DNA from: Oscillospiraceae bacterium
GTDB lineage: Bacteria; Bacillota; Clostridia; Oscillospirales; Oscillospiraceae
Reading direction: 5' to 3'
Assembly: GCA_017398725.1 (NCBI GenBank)
Contig: JAFQFA010000017.1
Span: 50,320-114,319 of the forward strand
DNA: 64,000 nt
Position numbers and translations under genes: made by a program. Below are positions 8,447 through 16,885 of this stretch, piece by piece. Position 1 is the first letter of the stretch; each line of letters starts with the position of its first letter. The notes below the pieces were generated by a model. That model had not been told where the DNA came from and searched no databases. It saw nothing but the letters and a program-made list of their open reading frames with translations.

Positions 8447-8482
8447 AAAAGAGGTTTCGCACATTTGATGCGAAACCTCTTT
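8447..8482 (-). terminator. Terminator of the ATPase/TOPRIM operon
   Basis: Stem AAAGAGGTTTCGC with GCGAAACCTCTTT, loop of about 9 nt, directly after the TOPRIM stop codon on the minus strand and followed there by a T-run. Core sequence shared with the terminator of the Z1 cluster. Confidence 0.9.
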
Positions 8483-8483
8483 C

Positions 8484-9212
8484 TCAAATTTCAACAACTT
8501 CTTTAAAGCACTCTGCAAGCATAGATGATGTTTCCCAAGGTACTTGGCGAATTTGCTGATCAATAAAATCAAACACTTTTTGTGGGGACTGGATCGCCCA
8601 TGTAACACCTAAATAAGCTTTAGACACTAGACGCGGCTTACCGATATACCGCGCTGCTTCAGGAGCAATCTCGTCAACAAACGCTCTGCTTTTATCCACT
8701 ATGTTCTTATCATACGGATCTTCAGAAATTGCAGCAAGCATTAATGCCTCCAAGGCCCCCTGCTGGTTGTGGGGAATGACCTTCAAAAGAACAGATAGCT
8801 GCTTTTCCTCTGTATAACGGTTAACGTACCCTTGATCTACCCAAGCTCCATCTTTTATATTACCTGAAATTATTGGTAAGTCTGTACGAAAACTCTCTTC
8901 GATATCTGAGACCGTTTCGTCATCACGATCTACAATAATAGCAATTTTTGAAAAAGCATCGGCATCTACAAGAGGTCTTAGAATCTTTGTTTCAAAGAAC
9001 GCCTTAAATCGACTTTTTGATCCTACCGCACAAATGAGCAAGCGTTCGTCATCTCGCTTATACCAAGAAACAGCTTCTTGGGCTTTCTCGTCTGCTATAA
9101 TCCGTGCACCTTTTGGTGCAGCCTTAGTAAAGGTCCAACCACGAATCCTCTCCAAATAGTAACTTAACAGAATTGCGTCTGTCTTTCCTTCACATAGAAT
9201 CAATTTATTCAT
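8484..9212 (-). CDS. TOPRIM-domain nuclease-like protein (OLD/DUF3226-like)
   Basis: 242 residues. The TOPRIM signature is at the N-terminus: ILCEGKTDAILL with Glu8, then AIIVDRDDET with Asp95/Asp97 as the metal-binding DxD. The remainder is helical with no named domain. TOPRIM partners of OLD-type ATPases nick or cleave nucleic acid (Gabija GajA, PARIS AriB). Here the TOPRIM is a separate polypeptide whose start overlaps the ATPase stop by 4 bp (ATGA), implying a fixed subunit ratio. Predicted role: toxic or degradative effector of the operon. The closest named class is uncertain. Confidence 0.85.
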   Translation of the reverse strand: MNKLILCEGKTDAILLSYYLERIRGWTFTKAAPKGARIIADEKAQEAVSWYKRDDERLLICAVGSKSRFKAFFETKILRPLVDADAFSKIAIIVDRDDETVSDIEESFRTDLPIISGNIKDGAWVDQGYVNRYTEEKQLSVLLKVIPHNQQGALEALMLAAISEDPYDKNIVDKSRAFVDEIAPEAARYIGKPRLVSKAYLGVTWAIQSPQKVFDFIDQQIRQVPWETSSMLAECFKEVVEI

Positions 9213-10312
9213 ACGCGCACCTCAAAGCCAAAGGCTTCACGGTTTTCAAAAACCTCTCGACCGGTTAACGTGCGTGTATAGGTTCTATCCCAACCTTTTT
9301 TCATTGTCATAACAGAAACATAATCTTCGCTATTTGGTTCGCTATAATCTTGTGTAGCTAATATTGCATCAACAGCTTCAATATTATGTGTTGTAATAAA
9401 TAACTGCACATCATATCTGCTGCATGCTGTAACAAGGAATTGGAAGATATCGTTAAAATACTTTGCATGGATTGCTGTATCAATTTCATCAATTAGAAGC
9501 ACTCCACCAGCAGCAGAAACGATCGCGTTGGCAAGAAGCAAAACTTTCTTTATGCCATCGCCATATGTGGAAACAGGCATATTCCCCAACACGCTATGTC
9601 GAATATACTCTACAGGACGATTGGTTTGTTCATTTTTTAAAATGAGCAAGTCTTCAATATCTGGGTCAAACATGCGAATGACATGGAGGCAAATTTCCTT
9701 ATATCCATCGTTTCGCACAATGTTATTCAGCACATTGCTTTTGACGTGATCAATAGGAGATAAATACGTCATATCAATCAAAGATCCACGTACAACTTCT
9801 AGCCCATTAATCTTAGAATACTCATGGATACTAACCGGCTCATAGTAATATTCCCCGTCAACGCCCCATTTGATCTCTCCATTAAAGGCGGCAGCTTCAC
9901 CTTCATAATATTTACGCCCTGAAGGGAACGAAAAATGTCTGTAATCACGTTCATCGAGCAATACTCTGGTTTGTTCACCATACATGCGATAATCAACCGG
10001 TCTTCCGTGATAAATTGCGTGAATCTCTATGCCTCGTTCTGAGTACCCTTCCTTGTACTGTGGGAATAACGCAAGGAAGTTATCAAATACAGATACTCGG
10101 TTGTATGCGTATGCACTTTCTCTTTGACGAGCTACACGTAAAGCATTCACTACACTTGCAGGAGATCGCAGCATAAGTAACGCCTCAAGTAACGATGTCT
10201 TGCCGCAGTTATTGTCTCCAACAATCAGATTAACATGGTTTAAATATGAAGCATCAAACGATTTGATACCACGGAAGGAATCGATATAAAATTTTTCCAC
10301 ATGTATCGCCAT
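9209..10312 (-). CDS. AAA/ABC-type ATPase, OLD-like (partner of TOPRIM protein)
   Basis: 367 residues. Walker A is VGDNNCGKTSLLEAL (Lys38) after an FRGIKSFD strand typical of RecF/OLD/AAA_15-21 ATPases. STYGDGIKKVLLLANAI is the signature region, GGVLLIDEIDTAIH near 270 is Walker B, and FITTHNIEA is the H-loop. The coiled-coil insert is short, so this is a compact OLD/AriA-like ATPase. It overlaps the XRE gene by 1 bp (TAATG) and the TOPRIM gene by 4 bp. Predicted to sense phage or DNA structure and license the TOPRIM partner, as in split OLD systems. Confidence 0.85.
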   Translation of the reverse strand: MAIHVEKFYIDSFRGIKSFDASYLNHVNLIVGDNNCGKTSLLEALLMLRSPASVVNALRVARQRESAYAYNRVSVFDNFLALFPQYKEGYSERGIEIHAIYHGRPVDYRMYGEQTRVLLDERDYRHFSFPSGRKYYEGEAAAFNGEIKWGVDGEYYYEPVSIHEYSKINGLEVVRGSLIDMTYLSPIDHVKSNVLNNIVRNDGYKEICLHVIRMFDPDIEDLLILKNEQTNRPVEYIRHSVLGNMPVSTYGDGIKKVLLLANAIVSAAGGVLLIDEIDTAIHAKYFNDIFQFLVTACSRYDVQLFITTHNIEAVDAILATQDYSEPNSEDYVSVMTMKKGWDRTYTRTLTGREVFENREAFGFEVRV

Positions 10313-10617
10313 TACTCCTCCTCCTCTCCATTTGCAAAAGCAATCACAAGTCGCTTATTTAACCCGTCAGCAATTTTTTTGAGCGTCAAAATATTGGGCT
10401 TGCTATTTCCGGTTTCAAACTTACTAATGTTCGCCTGTGAAACCCCCGTAAGTTCCGCCAATTGTCCTTGCGTAATTCCTTGCTCATTTCTAGCTTCAAT
10501 TATCATCTCTGCAATTTCCGCGAAGATATCATAATCTTCTATCCGGTCGTCTTTGCTTTCTTTTGTTATCTCTACTTTTTTTAGTGCTTGCTGCAGATAT
10601 GCTTGAAACTCAGACAT
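10312..10617 (-). CDS. XRE-family regulator of the ATPase/TOPRIM operon
   Basis: 101 residues: an N-terminal helical tail of about 38 residues, then a Cro/C1 HTH (ARNEQGITQGQLAELTGVSQ, then NISKFETGNSKPNILTL) and a C-terminus rich in Glu. Excellent AGGAGGTG ribosome site. First gene of the operon; its stop codon overlaps the ATPase start. Likely autorepressor. The arrangement also resembles HigA-like antitoxins, so it might neutralise the ATPase/TOPRIM pair directly. Confidence 0.85.
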   Translation of the reverse strand: MSEFQAYLQQALKKVEITKESKDDRIEDYDIFAEIAEMIIEARNEQGITQGQLAELTGVSQANISKFETGNSKPNILTLKKIADGLNKRLVIAFANGEEEE

Positions 10618-10637
10618 GATAACACCTCCTTGTAGCT

Positions 10638-10667
10638 ATAATATATCGTTTCAAACATAAAAGTCAA
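10638..10667 (-). promoter_or_regulatory. Promoter/operator of the XRE-ATPase-TOPRIM operon
   Basis: Minus-strand -35 TTGACT and -10 TATTAT with an 18-bp spacer. The spacer contains the palindrome GTTTGAAAC (10648-10656), a plausible operator for the first gene product. Confidence 0.55.
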
Positions 10668-10751
10668 GATAAAAATGTCGAATTTAACATAATATTTACT
10701 AAAAAATATCTAACAAACAATATTTCACCGTTTTATCTTCTATTAGAGTCT

Positions 10752-11648
10752 TTACTTTTCCCTAAAAACAATCTCTGCATACAAGAAGTCGTGAATAACC
10801 ATCCTGACATGCATTGTTTCATCTTTTTCTATCCATGCAACGTATTTGTATTCGCCGTCTTGAACATCTGTCCAATTCATAACTACAAATTGTTGCTTAA
10901 TTTGATTGTCACCACGAAACTCCTGCAAAACCGCTTCCAGAACATAGAGTTTGTTGTACACTCTAGAACCAATGATTGGAAGTTTTTTATCCATCATGGG
11001 AATAAAGTAATCAAACGCATCTCTTTCTAGTTTAGGCATATCGAAAGCAAAGGTGTATTTTACACTTACCGGTGTAGCCTCCCATATATCTGTTGAATAT
11101 CCTTCACTTAACTCATACACACAGTGGCAAACTGCTAACTTTGTAAGCACTTTGCTTATTTTAATATTTGTAGGAAGCTCCTTACCATCGCAGTAAGCCA
11201 CGAAATCTCTTTGTGCATCCAAAAACGCCTTGTTTTTATAAATGCGTTCCTTGTTCTCATCATTGATTGCATTGCTTCGCCCAGAGATATATTTCATGGC
11301 ATCAATATACACTTCTGTATACAGTTCATCATCAGAAAAGCCATTATTGCATTTTTTACACGCAGGGAGAACCCGTAAATCTTCAGGATATGGCCTGCGA
11401 AGAAAAACTCTGGATGGAGCATGTTCCCTCGTATCAGACCGCCCACCGCAATAGATGCAAAAATGTGTACCTTTCCTCGTGAAGGAAACATGAGGTAGCA
11501 ATTCTGGTGGCCCCATATACTCTTTGAAACTAAATTCGCGCACAACATTGTTTTCGTCCATACCATTTCGCCCTGCTTTATCAAGAATTGAATCATTAAA
11601 CATTATATCTGCTGAGCAAATAGATTTCAATAGCCCGCTAAATTCCAT
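10752..11648 (-). CDS. HNH endonuclease-like protein
   Basis: 298 residues. A zinc-bound HNH fold is indicated by FCIYCGG, then TREHAPSRVF with the catalytic-type His, and PACKKCNNGFSDDE (C-x2-C, C-x2-CN) at about residues 64-110. The C-terminal half has no recognised domain and may recognise DNA. It follows the second C5 methyltransferase in the same direction, but a hairpin terminator and a 135-bp gap separate them, so it probably has its own promoter. It is the natural candidate for the restriction partner of that methyltransferase. The start is uncertain: no strong ribosome site is seen. Confidence 0.75.
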   Translation of the reverse strand: MEFSGLLKSICSADIMFNDSILDKAGRNGMDENNVVREFSFKEYMGPPELLPHVSFTRKGTHFCIYCGGRSDTREHAPSRVFLRRPYPEDLRVLPACKKCNNGFSDDELYTEVYIDAMKYISGRSNAINDENKERIYKNKAFLDAQRDFVAYCDGKELPTNIKISKVLTKLAVCHCVYELSEGYSTDIWEATPVSVKYTFAFDMPKLERDAFDYFIPMMDKKLPIIGSRVYNKLYVLEAVLQEFRGDNQIKQQFVVMNWTDVQDGEYKYVAWIEKDETMHVRMVIHDFLYAEIVFREK

Positions 11649-11718
11649 AGGATAAGAGATTCATTTTCAGTTCTTACAATTTATAATCCCCATATTAGAA
11701 CTGAGTGAGCATAAAGAA

Positions 11719-11749
11719 AGTACAGATTAGGAATAACCCAATCTGTACT
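11719..11749 (-). terminator. Terminator between the second methyltransferase and the HNH gene
   Basis: AGTACAGATT and AATCTGTACT form a perfect 10-bp stem with an 11-nt loop, followed on the minus strand by TTCTTT. A further dyad AGTTCT...AGAACT (about 11669-11703) lies around a TATAAA box before the HNH gene. Confidence 0.7.
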
Positions 11750-11783
11750 ATTTATTTCTAACGGCCTGCCCCTATTAGATTCT

Positions 11784-12830
11784 TTATTCAGCATGTTGTT
11801 CCAAGTACGCCTCATGTTGCGCTAAAATTTGCTCACCCACACGCTGTGCTAACAGAACAGGAACTGCGTTTCCAATCTGCTTTCCAATTTCTTGCAGCGT
11901 ACCCTCAAAAACATAATCATCGGGGAATGATTGCAATGTAGCAGCTTCCCGCAGGGAAATCGCACGATTCTGTTCTGGATGTCCAAATCTTCCGTTGGAA
12001 ATACTAAAACACTTCGATGTTAGTGTTGGAGAAACTTGGTTCCATGCCATTCGCCCATAAACATCCGTATGGCCTACATGACCATTGATATGGCACGCTA
12101 ATCGAAGCCTATCTGGCCAATCCGTACGGCTACCACCATCGTGCGGCGTTGCTTCGATACGTTGTGTATTCAGAGGGGATAGGTTTGCTGCACGATGATT
12201 TGCCACCTCTTCGTGTTCTTCTCCTGCTTCGAGCTGTGGATAATCATGTATTGCATCGTGAACAGTCACATAAGGAAGTAAGTCCCCACCGTGAGTCGCC
12301 TCTGGAAGCTCAGGAATAATCACTCTTGACGCTATCAGGATCAGTCTTTTTCGATTCTGGGGTACACCAAAGTCCTTGGCATTCAGCACATCGTAAACAT
12401 ATGCATAATGATTTTGTTGTAAAGTTGTAAGGAAGCGATTAAAAACCGCCTCTCCGCGTTTCTCAATTCCTGGAACATTTTCAACAAGTACATGCGCCGG
12501 TAGAATCTCCTCAACTAAGCGGCCAAATTCATCCAGCAAATTTACTGCTTCGTGTTCCTCGGTCGAATGCCGTTGGCTGCTGAAAGGTTGACAAGGTGCA
12601 CATCCTACAAGGAGCAACTCATCCGTGTCATTAAGAATCGGATACTCTTCTAGAAGTTGGACTCCTGTAACCTGTGTGATATCCCTATTGAGATATGGAA
12701 TACCATTATTATTCTGGTATGTATTTTGGCATGCGGGATTATAATCCAGTCCGAAAACAACGTTGATCCCAGCATCGATCAGACCCTTTGTCATTCCCCC
12801 GCCGCCGCAGAAAAAGTCAACTGCATTCAT
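11784..12830 (-). CDS. DNA (cytosine-5) methyltransferase, second copy
   Basis: 348 residues from the ATG that overlaps the receiver-gene stop (ATGA). An upstream TTG is possible, but the coupled ATG has AAAGGA nearby. Motif I is VDFFCGGGGMTKGL, motif IV is GCAPCQPFSSQ with catalytic Cys80, followed by VENVPGI, DFGVPQNRKRL, SLREAATLQSFPDDY and KQIGNAVPVLLA. The family is complete, with a compact target-recognition region. It is unrelated in detail to the first methyltransferase of the window. Being coupled to a receiver/kinase pair is the odd point: modification here appears to be under phosphorelay control or part of a signalling complex. Confidence 0.92.
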   Translation of the reverse strand: MNAVDFFCGGGGMTKGLIDAGINVVFGLDYNPACQNTYQNNNGIPYLNRDITQVTGVQLLEEYPILNDTDELLLVGCAPCQPFSSQRHSTEEHEAVNLLDEFGRLVEEILPAHVLVENVPGIEKRGEAVFNRFLTTLQQNHYAYVYDVLNAKDFGVPQNRKRLILIASRVIIPELPEATHGGDLLPYVTVHDAIHDYPQLEAGEEHEEVANHRAANLSPLNTQRIEATPHDGGSRTDWPDRLRLACHINGHVGHTDVYGRMAWNQVSPTLTSKCFSISNGRFGHPEQNRAISLREAATLQSFPDDYVFEGTLQEIGKQIGNAVPVLLAQRVGEQILAQHEAYLEQHAE

Positions 12831-13930
12831 TCTACCAAAATTCCTTTCGCCCAACTTTCCGTATCTCTATTTGGCATTCCTGGACGACATGAGTTGATCA
12901 TATGAGCCCATACGAGTTGTTCTCTAAACGGACTTGCTACCGATGCCACTCTATAATGCGAGTGGGCTTCCTTTGAGAAAGAATCAAAGGAAGGTGCGAT
13001 TTTACTATACAGGACAAACTCCAAATTCTTCAAATCTGCGGTCATATACGGGAGAACATTAGGAAGCTGAGGTAGTGCAACAAATGCCTTGTTATAGCCG
13101 TATTGCAACTCCTTAACAACTCGATCAACTTTCTCTTTTCCTTTTGCACTGGTTACGTTCTGTCCACTACTTAATCTTTGTTCTGTTACTTTTCCTTTGG
13201 CACAACAGTGGGCAACAAGAACCCTAAAATCCTCATCCCCATGATTTACCATATCGCAACTCGGAGTAAGTATGACACAGTACTCTTCAGGTAGGCCTGG
13301 TACTTGTTCTGCAGTATCGTCGCTATGAATCCGGATGACATCTGCAACCAACAAAGAATTGTTCATCGGAGGATATACATACTGAATCCATGCCGGAGGA
13401 GTGGTTCCTATCTCACATTGCTCAAAATACTGAATAGCTCGCCTGGACAGCATAAATGTAACAATTGATGCATCTGGAAATTCGTCCATCTTCGTAAAAG
13501 AATCTAATGTTCTTGAAGACTCTACCAATGCCTGATTCATAGAATGACGCAATCCCGAAATAGCTGTCGCTGCATCTTTCCATTCTTCAATTTTGACAAT
13601 AAGTTCGGAATCATCATCGCCCTTGCGAGTAAAATCAACATATGGATATCTCTTCTGCACATCTGCTAAAGTATCTTTTAGGTCATGTGCAGAGAACACT
13701 ATCACAGGGCGGAATTCTTTAGCCACAATCCGCTCAAGAATTGGTTTTCCTAAGTCGGCATCTTCTTCGTCATACATCCAGTCCATTACCACAACATCTG
13801 GATCAAATGTGTAAAGTAATGTTTCTGCACCCGCAAAGGAAGACACCTCTTTTTCCCAACCACGATCTTCAATTTCATTAATAAGCCCGTGAATTGTAGC
13901 CTCATTATCCTCAATCATTAGAACTTTCAC
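12827..13930 (-). CDS. Response-regulator receiver protein with unknown C-terminal domain
   Basis: 367 residues from a GTG start with GGAGG seven bases upstream. Residues 1-120 are a complete receiver: acidic pair Glu7/Asp8, phospho-acceptor Asp50 (VVVMDW), Ser80 and Lys103. The C-terminal 240 residues are not an HTH or a known output domain. They include YCVILTPSCDMVN and a conserved-looking tail with VASPFREQLVWAHM. I do not recognise this domain; the CD pair and SPFRE box may be functional. It overlaps the kinase gene by 20 bp and the methyltransferase by 4 bp. Probably phosphorylated by the upstream kinase. Confidence 0.85.
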   Translation of the reverse strand: MKVLMIEDNEATIHGLINEIEDRGWEKEVSSFAGAETLLYTFDPDVVVMDWMYDEEDADLGKPILERIVAKEFRPVIVFSAHDLKDTLADVQKRYPYVDFTRKGDDDSELIVKIEEWKDAATAISGLRHSMNQALVESSRTLDSFTKMDEFPDASIVTFMLSRRAIQYFEQCEIGTTPPAWIQYVYPPMNNSLLVADVIRIHSDDTAEQVPGLPEEYCVILTPSCDMVNHGDEDFRVLVAHCCAKGKVTEQRLSSGQNVTSAKGKEKVDRVVKELQYGYNKAFVALPQLPNVLPYMTADLKNLEFVLYSKIAPSFDSFSKEAHSHYRVASVASPFREQLVWAHMINSCRPGMPNRDTESWAKGILVE

Positions 13931-16079
13931 ATTCGGCCCTCCTCTTTATGGGAACATCAAATACAAATGTTGCTCCCTGTAAATTACCAGGGTATCTCAC
14001 ACCAGCTTTGCCATTGTACGCGCTAACAAGTTCTGTAACAATAACGAGACCCATACCAATACCCTTGGGTTTGCCTGTGATACCCGGTGTGAAAATCTTT
14101 TCAGCATTTTCTGGAGCAACGCCCGTGCCGGTATCACTCACAACAATAGTAATCCGTCCGTCATCTCGCAACTCTGTTTCGATAACAATTCGCTTATCTT
14201 GAACTTTCGCCTCTCTAATCCAATAACACGCATTGTCAAAGAAATTAATCAGAATTGTCTGAAGTTCACCTTCGCTCATTTGAACCACAATGTGTTTATC
14301 AACATTGCATACAAAGTCAACATCAGCACTCAGTTTTTTTGCTTTAATCAATCTCACGCTATTTTCAACACATTCATAAAGACTACATTGATTCTCCTTT
14401 TTTCGCAAATCTCGTCTATATAAAGGAGTGAAACTTTCAGTTACATCCAGCAACCGTTTATGGCTTCTGTGTGCATCTTCAAGATAGCTAACCGTTCTTT
14501 CGTCAAAAGATGTTTGATGCTTATCTGCTCTGTTTAAAAACCTCTTAATTGCCGTCATACCTGTCAGTAGTTCGTGCATAATGACACCAGCAACAGATCC
14601 CAAGGAGGCTGTTTGTCCATAATAAACCAACCGTTCATTCAACTTACGCAGCTGCACTTCATTCTTCTCATTATACGCATGCACCTGTTTTAGAATAGTT
14701 TCTGCAGACTTGCCTTGTTTAACTGCTTGCTCAATATCATCAACCAAATCTTGGGACGATAGCGGAGCGATAATATCGGACAATGTAGCCTTGGGGCTTT
14801 CATCAATTTTATCCTTTGTACGTTGGCTTTGCAATATATTAACAACGCCGTTAACAATACTGGTAAACTGTTTGTACTCAATGGTGTCTGCAAGTTTTTC
14901 TCTATCTGTTGTATCCTTAATACCAGGATTGTTGTCGTTTGAAATATTAATAATACCGACTATCTGACTCGTACTCAGTCTATCACCAACTCGGCTAATA
15001 CGCCTAGCGTCTAGTCCAAGCCAATCTTTTGAAGACTCTGATTTAGGGAGAACCAATACATTGTCTCGATAGACCGATAATCCTTTGTATTGTGCTATAT
15101 TAGCTCGAATGGCTCGCTTATCAATTTGAAAACGACCTCTTAAAGCCTCAGTACTTACTGAATCCAAATCCCATGCTCTAATTTCAAAAGAAAACGGACC
15201 ACATGTAAATATTTCATTTGCAAGGATACCATGATTTTCGTAGTCCCATAAAAAGCATCCCTTTTCTTGACGCTTTTTTTCCCCATTATCATGGTAATAT
15301 ATCCAAGAAACCGAGCCCTCACCATCTACCGATCCAACAACTTTATATAGGGGCTGGTTAATAAACTCGTTTGGTTTAATCTCAACTGCATCAACGCTAT
15401 ACTTCGATTTAACCGCAATAGCAAAATCGTTAACCTTTTCAAAAGGATTAATCAATCGTGCTAACTCTGTCATAAGAGTTTCAATTGATTCCTGAGTCCA
15501 TTCAGTTCTAAGCTTTTTGATAATAATCGTTGTTCCTGTTTTATTGCTGTTTCCTTCATACGGATTATTATCCACATAAGACAGCGATATTGCGCAATCG
15601 CTTACAGATGCTGCCTGTTCAAAGGAACGCCAATCGAAAAAGGCATTAATACATTTGTCGTCCTTGTGCTTGGTTATAATGTGCATTTCGTGACCCAGTC
15701 TTGCTGCAGAGAATCTGCCCAATCCCTTATTGCCAGATACAGCACGTGAACGAAGTTCTTTTTTTGTATTTCCTTTATCATCCTTAAGTTCAAACTCACG
15801 AGAAATATATGGCTGATTCTTTTTGTAAGATGTCGCAATTGTTGCCCAAGCATTCTCAATGGTTTCCTGCGTCATTCCACAACCATCATCAGCAATACTA
15901 ATATAGGGCTCCCCCTGCTCATCTACGCCAAAATCAATGTATACTTTCAAAGCAAAAGCATCATAGCAATTCTTAACGAGCTCAATCATTGCCACATTTT
16001 CGTTTGTTATAAGGTCCTCACCAAATGCAGAAAATGCACGGGGATGTATTTTAATTGGTATAGCGATAGGTTTTAACAT
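13911..16079 (-). CDS. Double-GHKL sensor kinase (HSP90-like N-terminus plus histidine-kinase C-terminus)
   Basis: 722 residues from the ATG with GGAG at correct spacing; an ATG 6 bp upstream has none. The N-terminal ATPase shows MIELVKNCYDA (Asn37), ADDGCGM (64-69) and GNKGLGRF (116-123), as in HSP90/paraMORC proteins, then an S5-like region to about 390. A coiled coil leads to an H-box VIMHELLTGMTAI with His502 and a second ATPase: FFDNACYW (Asn616), DTGTGV (649) and GIGMGLVIV. There is no transmembrane segment, so it is cytosolic. It heads an operon with a receiver protein and a C5 methyltransferase. Having two ATPase modules suggests that DNA or complex remodelling drives phosphorylation. 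Confidence 0.9.
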   Translation of the reverse strand: MLKPIAIPIKIHPRAFSAFGEDLITNENVAMIELVKNCYDAFALKVYIDFGVDEQGEPYISIADDGCGMTQETIENAWATIATSYKKNQPYISREFELKDDKGNTKKELRSRAVSGNKGLGRFSAARLGHEMHIITKHKDDKCINAFFDWRSFEQAASVSDCAISLSYVDNNPYEGNSNKTGTTIIIKKLRTEWTQESIETLMTELARLINPFEKVNDFAIAVKSKYSVDAVEIKPNEFINQPLYKVVGSVDGEGSVSWIYYHDNGEKKRQEKGCFLWDYENHGILANEIFTCGPFSFEIRAWDLDSVSTEALRGRFQIDKRAIRANIAQYKGLSVYRDNVLVLPKSESSKDWLGLDARRISRVGDRLSTSQIVGIINISNDNNPGIKDTTDREKLADTIEYKQFTSIVNGVVNILQSQRTKDKIDESPKATLSDIIAPLSSQDLVDDIEQAVKQGKSAETILKQVHAYNEKNEVQLRKLNERLVYYGQTASLGSVAGVIMHELLTGMTAIKRFLNRADKHQTSFDERTVSYLEDAHRSHKRLLDVTESFTPLYRRDLRKKENQCSLYECVENSVRLIKAKKLSADVDFVCNVDKHIVVQMSEGELQTILINFFDNACYWIREAKVQDKRIVIETELRDDGRITIVVSDTGTGVAPENAEKIFTPGITGKPKGIGMGLVIVTELVSAYNGKAGVRYPGNLQGATFVFDVPIKRRAECESSND

Positions 16080-16118
16080 AGCCATTCTCCTTTTAACATT
16101 TTTTAGCGAGGAATTAAT

Positions 16119-16577
16119 ATGATAACAGTTGCAACGCTTGTCTCTGCCTTTGACTTAGAAACAAACTTTTCCCAAAAAATCTCAGTAGAAAACATCCACG
16201 AATATCTGTCATTTATGTATCGCCCATATATGCAACTCGGTGTCTTTTCGTTTTGTGAGTTCCGCGGCACAAAGTCTCCTATAATAGGTCAAACCAACTG
16301 GAAAGAATTAACAGAAAGTTGCCAAACACTATACAATCTGCAAGTTAATAGGATTCACATATTAGAGCAAGCCTGCTCTCCGTTATTATCTGTATTGGAT
16401 TTGTGTAACACTCAAGCAGGCAAAGAATTGTTAGATATACTATCGGGACAATTAAGCACCAACTCAATCTATTACAACACTATCTCTAACTCATCGCGTA
16501 TCGATGAGACAACATTAAGCCAAATTGCAGAAAACCCACAAAAATATATCCTCGCGGAAATTAACTTGCACCACTAA
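16119..16577 (+). CDS. Hypothetical protein divergent from the kinase operon
   Basis: 152 residues, GAGGAA ribosome site before the ATG. Begins MITVATLVSAFDLETNFSQK. Mostly alpha-helical, four cysteines, no signal or membrane segment and no domain I can name. Its start lies only 39 bp from the kinase start on the other strand, so the two promoters must overlap each other or coding sequence. Shared control with the kinase operon is plausible. Its end overlaps the next, convergent gene by 4 bp. Confidence 0.6.
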   Translation: MITVATLVSAFDLETNFSQKISVENIHEYLSFMYRPYMQLGVFSFCEFRGTKSPIIGQTNWKELTESCQTLYNLQVNRIHILEQACSPLLSVLDLCNTQAGKELLDILSGQLSTNSIYYNTISNSSRIDETTLSQIAENPQKYILAEINLHH

Positions 16578-16759
16578 ACGCAATCTTTCTTGGCGGTTTT
16601 CTTATCACCGGTTGGTTTTGCAGCACTCTCTGGGATAATCCAAATTCTACTCATTCGTATCGCACCGACTATCCGACCTTCTTTGCATAAAATCTGTACT
16701 TGTCTAGGAGTTACTCCCCATTTCTGAGCTGCCTCCTGCACTGTTATAAATCCATTCAC
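16574..16759 (-). CDS. Stand-alone excisionase-type HTH protein
   Basis: 61 residues, GTG start after GGGTG. The sequence FITVQEAAQKWGVTPRQVQI, then CKEGRIVGAIR and WIIPESAAKPTG is the same small MerR/excisionase-like DNA-binding fold found at the N-termini of the first C5 methyltransferase and of the Fic protein in this window. As a free-standing protein it may be an excisionase-like factor or regulator of the island. Confidence 0.75.
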   Translation of the reverse strand: MNGFITVQEAAQKWGVTPRQVQILCKEGRIVGAIRMSRIWIIPESAAKPTGDKKTAKKDCV

Positions 16760-16885
16760 AGTAACACCCCATTATCCAACTGGAAATATAGTCACCCACT
16801 GTTATTATATTCGTTTAAACGAAATTGTCAAGAAACACGAACCTGTGACTTAATTACACTTAATTTGCCACAATTTGCTCTCACG

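Noticed and set aside
10668-10751. A small gene in the AT-rich gap after the HNH gene
   Set aside because: No frame with a ribosome site and reasonable length on either strand.
662-16079. DISARM, BREX or type I/III restriction as names for the island clusters
   Set aside because: No PglZ, BrxC, DrmA/B, HsdS/HsdR or Res-type genes are seen; both methyltransferases are C5 enzymes with different partners.
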